NCBI RefSeq assembly: GCF_003950315.1
Contig: NZ_NGJT01000011.1
Coordinates: 1 to 64,000, forward strand
Source of the DNA: Vagococcus bubulae
Lineage (GTDB): Bacteria; Bacillota; Bacilli; Lactobacillales; Vagococcaceae
Reading direction: 5' to 3'
DNA length: 64,000 nt
Shown here one piece after another: positions 39,757 through 48,800 of the stretch; within the stretch, counting starts at the first letter, position 1; every line of letters begins with the position of its first letter. The translations under genes and the position numbers were made by a program. The notes below the pieces were generated by a model. That model had not been told where the DNA came from, did no database searches, and saw only the letters and a program-made list of their open reading frames with translations.

Positions 39757-41135
39757 TTTAATTTAGTGAGATATTTCATTGCAATATCGAAAGCTAAATC
39801 TTTATCCACGGTTGATAATAAGCCTATTGCTGAAAGTATATAGGCTTTATCTAAGTATAAAGAACTTTGTTCAGGTGTTAAGAGAGTCTTATTAGTTGGT
39901 GAAAGAGCAGCAGATAAAACATCCTCAGGGTGATCATTGTGAACAAGAATTCCACCTGTACCAATAATTGTCGTGAAGAGTCGTAAATCCTTGCCATATT
40001 GATGATAAATCGTACGAGAAGGTGTTTGCTCTTTTATATAGTAGCCTGCGTGACGACTAATCGCTGTTTTAATGGCGATTTTTGCAATAGTGTTATCTAT
40101 GATTTTTTCTTCTATAGTATCAGCAATGTATTCAGGATGTTGACTTCTAAAATGACATTTTTCTTTAATCGTTTCCTCGTCAAAAGAAGTATAAGTAGCA
40201 AATGACTGATAAGAGGTACTTTCTAATAAACTATTAGCAGAGTAACGCATTCCTAAATCTCCTTCGACAGTTCTCTTACTAAAGGGTTCTTCTAATCCAT
40301 CAAATTGGACATTTGCTTGCCGTTTTTTGCCGCTACCGATGGAATGAATATCAGTTGTTGCTCCACCTACATCAACAATAAGAATATTGCCAATCCCTTT
40401 ATGTGTCTTTGTTCCTTTTGATAAAAGCTCTGCAGCATATAAAACAGAGGATGGGGTAGGAATAATATCGTTAGATAATGAAGCTTGTATATCACCCATG
40501 CCTTTTGCTTTTACGATATTATGAATGAAAATTTGACGTAATATTTTTCTAGTTGGTTCAGCATTTAGTTGATTGATTTGCGGCATCACATTTTCTGTTA
40601 AATGGAAATTAACACAAGATTGTTTAAAAAGCGCTTTTATTTCTGAGTAAGTTTCTTCATTTCCGGCTACTACGATCGGTACTTTTAAAGAAAGTTCGGT
40701 TAATAATTTAGCATCTTTTAAAATATTTTTTTCATTTCCTCCATTTGTTCCCCCACTTAAAAGGATAACGTCTGGTTGAAGTTGTTCTATTTCTTCTATA
40801 TCATGAGGCTTTAATCCATAACTGTAGACTTTTAAAATTCTAGTCCCAGCACCTAAAGCCGCTCGTTTAGCAGCTTCTGCGGTTAAAGTAGGAGATAAAC
40901 CGATAGCGACCATTTTAAACCCTCCCTTAGCTGAGGAACAAGCTAAGACTTTATCTATATGAGGTTTGTTTACACCAGGAAACAAATCGTTATAGGCTTG
41001 ATTGTATCCATCTAATACATTTGTTTCAACTGTCGTATAGGCTTTGCTAGTTGCAATAATGTCCTTTTTTACATCATCAATAGCAGTCAATTTAGTGTAG
41101 GTACTTCCAAAATCTGCTAGTAAATATATCGCCAT
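39753..41135 (-). CDS. GlmL/MutL-like protein (glutamate mutase accessory family)
   Basis: A 460-residue ASKHA-fold ATPase. It has LLADFGSTYTKLTAID as phosphate loop 1, CSSAKGGFKMVAIGLSP, DVILLSGGTNGGNE, and NILIVDVGGATTDIHSIGSG as the second ATP motif. The family (GlmL, methylaspartate mutase accessory protein) is thought to reactivate B12-dependent glutamate mutase. The mutase genes glmS and glmE are not in the window. Its divergent place next to a histidine-to-glutamate pathway suggests a link to glutamate breakdown, or a different partner. The ATG at 41135 has AGAGGTGG upstream and is preferred over a GTG at 41144. Confidence 0.8.
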   Translation of the reverse strand: MAIYLLADFGSTYTKLTAIDDVKKDIIATSKAYTTVETNVLDGYNQAYNDLFPGVNKPHIDKVLACSSAKGGFKMVAIGLSPTLTAEAAKRAALGAGTRILKVYSYGLKPHDIEEIEQLQPDVILLSGGTNGGNEKNILKDAKLLTELSLKVPIVVAGNEETYSEIKALFKQSCVNFHLTENVMPQINQLNAEPTRKILRQIFIHNIVKAKGMGDIQASLSNDIIPTPSSVLYAAELLSKGTKTHKGIGNILIVDVGGATTDIHSIGSGKKRQANVQFDGLEEPFSKRTVEGDLGMRYSANSLLESTSYQSFATYTSFDEETIKEKCHFRSQHPEYIADTIEEKIIDNTIAKIAIKTAISRHAGYYIKEQTPSRTIYHQYGKDLRLFTTIIGTGGILVHNDHPEDVLSAALSPTNKTLLTPEQSSLYLDKAYILSAIGLLSTVDKDLAFDIAMKYLTKLN

Positions 41136-41180
41136 TTTTACCACCTCTAAAAATATTTTTTGTTATTTAATTATTTTTTT

Positions 41181-41210
41181 AACATATTTTTTTTATCTAA
41201 TAATCGTCAA
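41181..41210 (-). promoter_or_regulatory. Probable promoter of glmL
   Basis: Minus strand TTGACG, 18 bp, TATGTT, ending about 45 bp before the glmL ATG. Confidence 0.45.
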
Positions 41211-41538
41211 AATACTTTTTTGAAAATGATAAAAGTTTAATGAGTCAAACTAGAATAAAAAATCATTTTATTTTTGATAAGGTATTTAAATTGTCAATAT
41301 GATAAAAAAACTTCTGTTGAAAAACTAGGTTTACGATACAATAAGTATTGATATGACAATGATTTTGTAACTCTTTATCTTATTCAACGGCAAAATTGTC
41401 AAAAAAAGGTCAAAAGAGTCCCATCTGAAAATATTGTTTTTTTATGAGATAATTCACCTTAGAAAAAATGTCAATAAAACCACGAAATCTAAAAAAGAGA
41501 GTAAAAATTTTTCGTTGTGTTTTAATCGAAAAGTGATA

Positions 41539-41567
41539 TTGACATGTTATTTAAACGATGATATTCT
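41539..41567 (+). promoter_or_regulatory. Main promoter of the histidine-utilisation operon
   Basis: A perfect -35 TTGACA, a 17-bp spacer and TATTCT: a strong sigma-A promoter. It leaves a leader of about 160 bp before ftcD, in which the cre site lies. Confidence 0.75.
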
Positions 41568-41579
41568 TTGGGTGTCATT

Positions 41580-41593
41580 TGAAAGCGCTACCT
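41580..41593 (+). promoter_or_regulatory. cre site (CcpA operator) of the hut operon
   Basis: TGAAAGCGCTACCT matches the cre consensus TGNAARCGNWWNCA at 13 of 14 positions. It begins about 6 bp after the expected start of transcription, the usual repression position. Confidence 0.75.
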
Positions 41594-41735
41594 ATTTAGT
41601 AGTGTTTCATCTCAACAAAAGTAAGGGAGTGAAAAAAAGAAGTAAATTCTTACTTTTTATTATAAAAGTAGGTTATAGTATCTGTACATAGTTTTTACGT
41701 GTATCAAACCATAAATTGAAAGGATGTTGTTTATA

Positions 41736-42635
41736 ATGGCAAAAATTATTGAATGTGTCCCAAATTTTAGTGAAGGTAAAAATGAAGAAGTGATTAATGG
41801 TTTAGTTTCAGTGGCAAAAAGTGTTGGTGGCGTTACTTTATTAGATCACTCTTCAGATAAAAGTCATAACCGAAGTGTGTTTACACTTGTTGGGGATGAA
41901 GATGGTATTCAAGAAGTTGCTTTTCAATTAGTTAAATATGCAAGTGAAAATATTGACATGACAAAACATACAGGAGAACATCCTAGAATGGGTGCAACAG
42001 ACGTTGTTCCATTTATCCCGATTAAAGATGTAACGTTAGAAGAATGTATCGACATTTCGAAAAAAGTAGCAAAACGCATCAACGATGAATTAGATATTCC
42101 GATTTTCTTATATGAAGAATCAGCATCTGCGCCAACTCGTAAAAACTTGGCAAAAGTTCGTAAAGGACAATTTGAAGGCATGCCAGAAAAATTAAAAGAA
42201 GAAGAATGGGCTCCAGACTTTGGTGAAAGAGCTATCCATCCTACAGCAGGAATTACAGCAGTTGGAGCAAGAATGCCATTAGTAGCCTTTAATGTGAATT
42301 TAGATACTGATAACATTGACATTGCTAACAAAATTGCTCGTATCATTCGCGCTTCTGGTGGCGGATTTAAATATTGTAAAGGTATCGGTGTAATGCTAGA
42401 AGATAGAAATATCGCCCAAGTATCAATGAACATGGTTAACTTTGAAGGAACACCACTTTATCGTACATTTGAAACAATCCGTTTTGAAGCAAAACGTTAC
42501 GGTGTAAATATAATTGGTAGTGAAATCATTGGTTTAACACCAGCTAAAGCATTGATTGATTGTGCGGAATACTACTTACAGGTAGAAGACTTTGATTACG
42601 GCAAACAAGTATTAGAAAATCATTTATTAAATTAA
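41736..42635 (+). CDS. ftcD: Glutamate formimidoyltransferase
   Basis: A 299-residue single-function enzyme moving the formimino group from N-formimino-L-glutamate to THF, releasing glutamate. It has MAKIIECVPNFSEGKNEEVI, LLDHSSDKSHNRSVFTLVG, TGEHPRMGATDVVPFIPI and GVMLEDRNIAQVSMN, and a P-x-Y-R-T-F-E strand. Animal FtcD is fused to a cyclodeaminase; here that activity is the next gene. The start at 41736 matches the family; ATG 41724 lies on top of the ribosome site. It is the first gene of the hut operon. Confidence 0.92.
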   Translation: MAKIIECVPNFSEGKNEEVINGLVSVAKSVGGVTLLDHSSDKSHNRSVFTLVGDEDGIQEVAFQLVKYASENIDMTKHTGEHPRMGATDVVPFIPIKDVTLEECIDISKKVAKRINDELDIPIFLYEESASAPTRKNLAKVRKGQFEGMPEKLKEEEWAPDFGERAIHPTAGITAVGARMPLVAFNVNLDTDNIDIANKIARIIRASGGGFKYCKGIGVMLEDRNIAQVSMNMVNFEGTPLYRTFETIRFEAKRYGVNIIGSEIIGLTPAKALIDCAEYYLQVEDFDYGKQVLENHLLN

Positions 42636-42648
42636 GGAGCTGCTAAAG

Positions 42649-43275
42649 ATGAAATTAGTCGAATTAACGGTAAGTGAATTTATTGAAACATTGGGATCAG
42701 ATGCTCCCGCTCCTGGTGGAGGATCAGCAGCGGCATTATCTGCAACAATGGGAATTTCTTTAACAAAAATGGTGTGTGAACTAACAATAGGCAAGAAAAA
42801 ATATGCTGAATATGAAGATGAGATTAAATTAGTATTTGATGAAACGAAACAATTACAAAAGGATTTATTAGAAGCCATTGATAAAGATACTGAAGCCTTT
42901 AACGTAGTATCAGCAGTGTTTAGTATGCCAAAAGAAACAGACGATGAAAAGGCAGCTAGACGAGCAGCGATGCAATCAGCTTTAGAAGGTGCAGCTAAAT
43001 CACCATTTGATATGATGAAGTTAATGCTTGAAGCACTGGAAGTGACAAAACGTGCTATTGGAAAATCAAATACCAACGCAGCAAGTGATTTAGGTGTTGC
43101 GGCATTAAGCTTAAAAGCTGGATTACAAGGTGCATGGCTAAATGTTTTAATCAATTTATCTGGCATTAAAAATGAAGAGTTTGTTGCATCTTATCGACAA
43201 GACGGAGAAAAGTTATTAGCAAAAGGGTGTTTGTTAGCCGACGAAATTTATGAAGAAACGTTAAAAGTAGTATAA
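42649..43275 (+). CDS. Formimidoyltetrahydrofolate cyclodeaminase
   Basis: A 208-residue helical enzyme converting 5-formimino-THF to 5,10-methenyl-THF and ammonia. It has LGSDAPAPGGGSAAALSATM near the N-terminus, KRAIGKSNTNAASDLGVAAL and LQGAWLNVLINL, all typical of the FTCD C-terminal domain (FchA/FctD). It lies 13 bp after ftcD with a good site. Confidence 0.92.
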   Translation: MKLVELTVSEFIETLGSDAPAPGGGSAAALSATMGISLTKMVCELTIGKKKYAEYEDEIKLVFDETKQLQKDLLEAIDKDTEAFNVVSAVFSMPKETDDEKAARRAAMQSALEGAAKSPFDMMKLMLEALEVTKRAIGKSNTNAASDLGVAALSLKAGLQGAWLNVLINLSGIKNEEFVASYRQDGEKLLAKGCLLADEIYEETLKVV

Positions 43276-43315
43276 ATTGAAATAATTAATAAATGGAAGG
43301 GTTGAAGAAAAAGTT

Positions 43316-44992
43316 ATGACACATTTATCAGATATCGAAATCGCAAATTCAGTTGAAATGAAACCAATTAAAGAGGTAGCGGCTCCATTAGGATTAAAAG
43401 AAGAAGATTTAACACTTTACGGGAATTATAAAGCAAAATTAGATGCACGTGAACTAACTAAGTTAGAAAACGAAAAAGATGGTAAATTAATTTTAGTAAC
43501 AGCTATTACACCAACTCCAGCAGGGGAAGGAAAAACAACCACATCTGTTGGATTAGCTGATGCTTTTACAAAATTAGGAAAAAAAGCCATGATTGCCTTA
43601 CGTGAACCGTCATTAGGACCAGTATTTGGTGTGAAAGGTGGGGCAGCTGGTGGTGGACACGCACAAGTTGTCCCTATGGAAGATATTAACCTACACTTTA
43701 CTGGTGACTTTCATGCGATTGGCGCAGCAAATAATTTATTAGCGGCGTTGATTGACAATCATATTCATCATGGAAACGCGTTAGGTATTGATAGCCGTAA
43801 TATTACATGGAAACGTGTAGTTGATATGAATGATCGTCAATTGCGTCATATTGTGAACGGATTACAAGGTCGTGTAAATGGTGTACCAAGAGAAGACGGT
43901 TATGACATTACAGTGGCTTCAGAAATTATGGCAGTTCTTTGTTTATCAAATGATATTGATGATTTAAAAGAAAAATTGAAAAATATGGTAGTAGCATACA
44001 ATTTTGAAGGAAAACCAGTGACTGCTGGCGATTTGAAAGCAGAAGGCGCAATGGCAGCATTACTTAAAGATGCCATTCATCCAAACTTGGTTCAAACATT
44101 AGAACACACACCAGCAATTATTCACGGTGGGCCATTTGCCAATATTGCACATGGCTGTAACAGTATCATCGCAACAAAAATGGCAATGAAATATGCAGAT
44201 TATGCAATCACAGAAGCAGGTTTTGGGGCAGACTTAGGTGCTGAAAAATTCATCGACATTAAATGTCGTTTAGGAAATATCAAACCAGATGCCGTTGTAT
44301 TAGTGGCAACTATTCGCGCACTTAAAATGCATGGCGGTGTTCCGAAAAAAGAATTAGAACCAGAAAACGTGGAAGCAGTGGTTAAAGGGTTAACTAACTT
44401 AGATAAACACATTGAAAATATTCAAGAAGTTTATGGCTTACCAGTTGTTGTAGCGATTAATAAATTCCCACTAGATACAGACGCTGAAATTGAAGCAGTC
44501 GAAAAAGCTTGTAAAGAGCGTGGCGTTGAAGTGGTCTTATCTGATGTATGGGCTAACGGTGGTGAAGGTGGTGTTGAGTTAGCCGAAAAAGTGATGGAAC
44601 TAGCAGAACAAGAAAATAGTTTTAGCTATGTATATGACTTAGAAGATTCAATTGAAGAAAAATTAACTAAGATTGTGCAAAAAGTTTACGGTGGTAAAGG
44701 AATTGAATTAACTGGACCAGCTAAAAAACAATTAAAACAATTAGAAGAATTAGGCTATGATAAATTGCCAATTTGTATGGCAAAAACACAATATTCATTC
44801 TCTGATGATGCAACACTTGTTGGTGCACCAAAAGATTTCACCATTACGATTAAAAATCTTAAAGTGTCAGCTGGAGCAGGTTTTATTGTTGCCTTAACAG
44901 GAGCTGTTATGACAATGCCTGGATTACCAAAATCACCAGCATCTGAAAGAATTGATATTGATGAAGAAGGTAACATTACTGGATTATTCTAG
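43316..44992 (+). CDS. fhs: Formate-tetrahydrofolate ligase
   Basis: A 558-residue enzyme interconverting formate, ATP and THF with 10-formyl-THF. The P-loop is in [59 protein letters not shown] and [13 protein letters not shown] are the usual signatures. In this operon it may run in reverse and yield ATP plus formate from the one-carbon unit of histidine (after FolD, not seen here). It has a GGAAGGG site. Full length. Confidence 0.95.
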   Translation: MTHLSDIEIANSVEMKPIKEVAAPLGLKEEDLTLYGNYKAKLDARELTKLENEKDGKLILVTAITPTPAGEGKTTTSVGLADAFTKLGKKAMIALREPSLGPVFGVKGGAAGGGHAQVVPMEDINLHFTGDFHAIGAANNLLAALIDNHIHHGNALGIDSRNITWKRVVDMNDRQLRHIVNGLQGRVNGVPREDGYDITVASEIMAVLCLSNDIDDLKEKLKNMVVAYNFEGKPVTAGDLKAEGAMAALLKDAIHPNLVQTLEHTPAIIHGGPFANIAHGCNSIIATKMAMKYADYAITEAGFGADLGAEKFIDIKCRLGNIKPDAVVLVATIRALKMHGGVPKKELEPENVEAVVKGLTNLDKHIENIQEVYGLPVVVAINKFPLDTDAEIEAVEKACKERGVEVVLSDVWANGGEGGVELAEKVMELAEQENSFSYVYDLEDSIEEKLTKIVQKVYGGKGIELTGPAKKQLKQLEELGYDKLPICMAKTQYSFSDDATLVGAPKDFTITIKNLKVSAGAGFIVALTGAVMTMPGLPKSPASERIDIDEEGNITGLF

Positions 44993-45005
44993 TAGAGGAA
45001 AAAAG

Positions 45006-45617
45006 ATGGCGTATCATTTATTAAGAAAAAATGATCATCAAACATCTTGTTGGAGTGGTGGAGAAACAACACAAGTGTTTCTCTATCCGCCAACAGGTAA
45101 GTATGAGCCTGGCAAGTTTGACTACCGAATTTCTACAGCTTCTGTAGAAGTAGAAGAAAGTATATTTTCAGCGTTACCTGGCTATAATCGTTTGTTGATG
45201 TCACTGAATCATCCGCTTGAGTTAACACATGAATCACTATCTAATACTGTGACTAAAAAAATGAAACCGTTTGAGGTAGATGCGTTTGATGGAGCAGATA
45301 AAACAAAAAGCGTAGGGAAATGTCAAGACTTTAACGTTATTTTTAAACCAACCTACGTAAGTGAAATGTCTGCTGTTGATAGCATAAAAAAAAGACAATT
45401 ATTGCCTTGTATTAGATATTTTTATTATTTGTTAACAGATGGATTAATGACATACACAGACCAAGAGGGAGAACATGTTGCAAAGTTGGAAGCTGGAGAT
45501 TGTATTATGGTAGAAGAGGGTCGTACGATTTCGATGATTAGTATAGAATCTCATCAACCACATCAATCACCTGCTGTTGTCGAAGTTGTTGTTTGGAAAA
45601 ATGAAAAGTCGCTCTAA
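45006..45617 (+). CDS. hutD: HutD family protein
   Basis: A 203-residue cupin-like protein: NDHQTSCWSGGETTQVFLYP, FDYRISTASVEVEESIFSAL and GYNRLLMSLNHPLELTHE near the N-terminus, and a second strand block later. HutD is widespread in histidine-utilisation clusters and in Pseudomonas seems to limit pathway flux; its chemistry is not settled. The ATG at 45006 has AGAGGAA upstream and lies 13 bp after fhs. Confidence 0.82.
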   Translation: MAYHLLRKNDHQTSCWSGGETTQVFLYPPTGKYEPGKFDYRISTASVEVEESIFSALPGYNRLLMSLNHPLELTHESLSNTVTKKMKPFEVDAFDGADKTKSVGKCQDFNVIFKPTYVSEMSAVDSIKKRQLLPCIRYFYYLLTDGLMTYTDQEGEHVAKLEAGDCIMVEEGRTISMISIESHQPHQSPAVVEVVVWKNEKSL

Positions 45618-45672
45618 TATTAACTAATTTGGATAGGAAGCATTTTTATAAAAAATGAACAAATTAAGTGAA

Positions 45673-45687
45673 CGATCAGATTGATCG
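45673..45687. promoter_or_regulatory. Short palindrome ahead of the permease gene
   Basis: CGATCA-GAT-TGATCG, a perfect 6-bp inverted repeat about 15 bp before the permease start, followed by a GGGGCCCC palindrome at the ribosome site. It may be an operator or an mRNA hairpin. Confidence 0.35.
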
Positions 45688-45701
45688 GAAAGGGGCCCCT
45701 T

Positions 45702-47051
45702 ATGATAACCGAAACAAAAACACCGGTTGATGAGATTAAATTAACCGAAGTGGACTTAGAGGATTCAAAATTTAGTTTAAGTGGTGCAACGTTATATGGT
45801 ATTAATGCAGTGGTTGGTTCAGGTATTTTCTTATTGCCACAAACGATTTATCGTGATTTAGGACCTGCTTCTTTATTAGCGATGGTCTTTGATGCAGTAT
45901 TAGTTTTACTCTTAGCTGTTTGTTTTGCTGAAGTGGCGTGTTATTTTGATAAAAATGGTGGAGCATTTCAGTATTCTAAATCGGCTTTTGGTGATTTAGT
46001 TGGATTTATTGTTGGATTATTAGGATGGTTTGTAACGATTATTGCATGGTCAGCAATGGCTGCAGGGTTTGCTAAATTATTAATTGTAACGATTCCTGCG
46101 TTGGAAGGTCATAATAAAGCGATTAGTGTTATTTTAGTGATATTATTATCAATTATTAATAGTACTGGACTTAAAACATCCAAAATTTTTACCATAAGCA
46201 TCACAATTGCAAAATTGATTCCGATTATTGCGTTTACGTTTATGAGTATTTTCTTTATAAAAAATGGATTTGATGCGGGGAATTTTACACCATTCTTACA
46301 ACTTAAAGAAGGTATGACATTATCTAAAGCAATGGCTGGAACCTCAATGACAGTATTCTATGCGTTTATCGGATTTGAAGCATTACCTGTTGTTGCTGGT
46401 GAAATGAGAAATGCGAAGAAAAATGTACCAAAAGCAATTATTGGATCAATTAGTATTGTATCTATTTTATATTTTATGATTATTGCTGGAACAATTGCGA
46501 TGCTTGGTGTGGGTATTTTAGAAACAAATGCGCCTGTGCAAGATGCCTTTGCGATGATGATAGGACCTGCTGGTAGATGGATTATTTCAATCGGAGCACT
46601 TATCTCAATACTTGGATTGAACGTTGGGGATTCTATGATGATTCCTCGCTATGGTGCAAGTATTTCTGATGAAGGATTACTACCAAAAATTGTTTCTAAG
46701 AAAAATAAAAAAGAAGCGCCTTATGTGGCAATTATCATCTCTTGTGTATTAACTTGTTTATTATTATTAAGTGGAAGTTTCGAACAATTAGCAGAATTAA
46801 GTGTTGTGTTTAGATTTATTCAATATATTCCAACAGCGATTGCCGTTATTTTCTTACGTAAGAAAAATCCTGGCGTTGAAACAGCCTTTAGATTGCCATT
46901 TGGACCTGTTATTCCACTATTAGCTGTCGCAGTTAGTGTGTGGATGCTTGCAATGGGTGCCAATAGTAAGAGTTTAATTGCTGGTGGTATTGGTATCGTG
47001 ATTGCTGCAATATTCTATTTTGTATTAAATGGTAAAAAAGCGAGTGAATAA
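45702..47051 (+). CDS. APC family amino acid permease (probable histidine transporter)
   Basis: A 449-residue membrane protein with twelve hydrophobic segments. GATLYGINAVVGSGIFLLPQ is the first APC helix with the substrate-binding G-S-G; FAEVACYFDKNGGAFQYSK, FYAFIGFEALPVVAGEM and DSMMIPRYGASISDEG follow. Position inside the hut operon makes histidine, or a histidine/product exchange, the likely substrate. The ATG at 45702 has AAAGGGG upstream; a TTG at 45681 within the palindrome is less likely. Confidence 0.85.
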   Translation: MITETKTPVDEIKLTEVDLEDSKFSLSGATLYGINAVVGSGIFLLPQTIYRDLGPASLLAMVFDAVLVLLLAVCFAEVACYFDKNGGAFQYSKSAFGDLVGFIVGLLGWFVTIIAWSAMAAGFAKLLIVTIPALEGHNKAISVILVILLSIINSTGLKTSKIFTISITIAKLIPIIAFTFMSIFFIKNGFDAGNFTPFLQLKEGMTLSKAMAGTSMTVFYAFIGFEALPVVAGEMRNAKKNVPKAIIGSISIVSILYFMIIAGTIAMLGVGILETNAPVQDAFAMMIGPAGRWIISIGALISILGLNVGDSMMIPRYGASISDEGLLPKIVSKKNKKEAPYVAIIISCVLTCLLLLSGSFEQLAELSVVFRFIQYIPTAIAVIFLRKKNPGVETAFRLPFGPVIPLLAVAVSVWMLAMGANSKSLIAGGIGIVIAAIFYFVLNGKKASE

Positions 47052-47122
47052 TAAGTAATTAAAAGGTATTAAGTGAATAAAGTGAGTTATTAAGTTGAAA
47101 ATGAGTTTAGGAGGAAGTAATA

Positions 47123-48676
47123 ATGACTGAAGTAATTACATTAACAGGTAACGATTTAACATTGGAACAAGTGGTAGAAGTAGCTAGAAAAGGGGCTAAA
47201 ATCACGTTATCACAAGAAGCAATTGAAGCAGTAAACGCATCAAGAAAAATTATTGATGATATTGTAGCGAGTAAAAAAGTAACATATGGTGTCAATACAG
47301 GATTTGGTTCCCTTGTTAAAGTAAGTATTCCACAAGAAGAAACTAGACAATTACAAGAAAACTTAATTCGTACTCACTCAAGTGGATTTGGCGACCCATT
47401 AGGAGAAGATGAAGTTCGTGCGATTATGTTAATTCGTATTAACTCTTTATTAAAAGGCTATTCAGGTATTCGTTTAAGTACCATTGAAACCTTAATGGCT
47501 ATGTTAAATAATGGCGTTGTACCACATATTCCAGAAAAAGGATCTTTAGGAGCTTCAGGGGACTTAGCTCCATTATCTCATATGGTATTACCAATGTTAG
47601 GATTGGGTCGTGCTTATTATGACGGTGAATTACTAGAAGGTAAAGAAGCAATGGCTCGTGCAGGCGTTGAAGTGATTCACTTAGAAGCAAAAGAAGGTTT
47701 AGCTTTAATTAATGGGACAACCGTTTTAACAGCAATCGGAGCATTAGCAACACATGACTCCATTGAATTATTAAAACTTTCAGACATTGCCGGAGCATTA
47801 TCTTTAGAAGTGCATAATGGGATTGTAAATGCCTTTGATGAAGAATTACATATTATTCGTCCTCAAAGTGGACAATTAGCAACTGCTAAAAATATTCGTC
47901 AAATGCTTGAAGGAAGTACCTTAACAACTCAAGCGACAGCTGAACGTGTACAAGATCCGTATACATTACGTTGTATGCCTCAAATTCATGGTGCAAGTAA
48001 AGATACTGTGGCTTATGTTAAGAAGAAAGTTGAAATTGAAATTAACTCTGTAACAGATAACCCAATCATTACTCGTAGTGGCGATGTTATCTCTGGAGGT
48101 AACTTCCATGGTGAACCAATGGCACAACCATTTGACTACTTAGGAATTGGTGCAGCAGAAATTGGAAATGTGTCTGAACGTCGTGTTGAACGTTTAGTGA
48201 ATACTAATTTAAGTGGTTTACCTTCATTCTTAGTGAAACACCCAGGTGTTAACTCAGGATTTATGATTACACAATACGCTGCTGCTTCATTAGCATCAGA
48301 AAATAAAATTTTATCTCATCCAGCAAGTGTTGATTCAATTACCTCTTGTGAAAACCAAGAAGATTTTGTCAGCATGGGAACAACAGCAGCTAGAACAGCT
48401 AGAGATATTACAAAAAATTCTCGTCGTATTGTAGCGACTGAAATGATGGCAGCTTGTCAAGCGATTGATTTTGTCAAAGATCGTGGAGTGTTAGGTAAAG
48501 GAACTCAAGTCGCTTATGACGTCTTTAGAAAATATGTGAAATTTATTGACTTAGATAAAGACATTGAAATGTATGATGAATTAGAAAAAGCAACAGATGT
48601 TTTAATCAACGGTGAATTATTAAAAGCTGTTGAAGAAGTGGTTGATTTAGAAATCGAATTTGATTTTTCAAAATAG
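47123..48676 (+). CDS. hutH: Histidine ammonia-lyase
   Basis: A 517-residue enzyme removing ammonia from histidine to give urocanate. The MIO prosthetic group forms from Ala144-Ser145-Gly146 in KGSLGASGDLAPLSHM. Also present are YGVNTGFGSL with the catalytic Tyr, LINGTTVLTAIGAL, and the Tyr-loop region VQDPYTLRCMPQIHGA. It has a strong AGGAGG site. It is the last gene of the operon before a clear terminator. Confidence 0.97.
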   Translation: MTEVITLTGNDLTLEQVVEVARKGAKITLSQEAIEAVNASRKIIDDIVASKKVTYGVNTGFGSLVKVSIPQEETRQLQENLIRTHSSGFGDPLGEDEVRAIMLIRINSLLKGYSGIRLSTIETLMAMLNNGVVPHIPEKGSLGASGDLAPLSHMVLPMLGLGRAYYDGELLEGKEAMARAGVEVIHLEAKEGLALINGTTVLTAIGALATHDSIELLKLSDIAGALSLEVHNGIVNAFDEELHIIRPQSGQLATAKNIRQMLEGSTLTTQATAERVQDPYTLRCMPQIHGASKDTVAYVKKKVEIEINSVTDNPIITRSGDVISGGNFHGEPMAQPFDYLGIGAAEIGNVSERRVERLVNTNLSGLPSFLVKHPGVNSGFMITQYAAASLASENKILSHPASVDSITSCENQEDFVSMGTTAARTARDITKNSRRIVATEMMAACQAIDFVKDRGVLGKGTQVAYDVFRKYVKFIDLDKDIEMYDELEKATDVLINGELLKAVEEVVDLEIEFDFSK

Positions 48677-48688
48677 TTAAATGAATGA

Positions 48689-48726
48689 CTAAGCTCTGAA
48701 TTGTTTAAGATTCAGAGCTTTATTTG
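48689..48726 (+). terminator. Terminator of the ftcD-hutH operon
   Basis: AAGCTCTGAAT, nine-base loop, ATTCAGAGCTT followed by TATTTG. Confidence 0.85.
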
Positions 48727-48800
48727 TAAATAAGTTTTGATAACTATTGAGTATCCAATCAATTTTATGTAGTATGAATATAACTAGAAAAGGATGGTGT

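Larger units (their letters stand above)
41136..41735. other. 600-bp divergent control region between glmL and the hut operon
   Basis: The stretch is extremely AT-rich. It holds a probable glmL promoter (minus strand, TTGACG-N18-TATGTT at 41181-41210), the hut promoter and the cre site. An 85-codon frame at 41434-41691 has no ribosome site and low-complexity content and is not called. The remainder, about 41215-41535, shows no motif I can name. Confidence 0.6.

Noticed and set aside
41434-41691. An 85-codon open frame between glmL and ftcD
   Set aside because: It has no ribosome site and low-complexity content, and it overlaps the hut promoter and cre site.
42627-43166. Long minus-strand frames inside the ftcD, cyclodeaminase and fhs genes
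   Set aside because: They are shadows of well-conserved plus-strand enzymes with no ribosome sites of their own.
48677-48800. T-box leader for hisS
   Set aside because: The gap is only 124 bp, partly filled by the hutH terminator, and no T-box core was seen.
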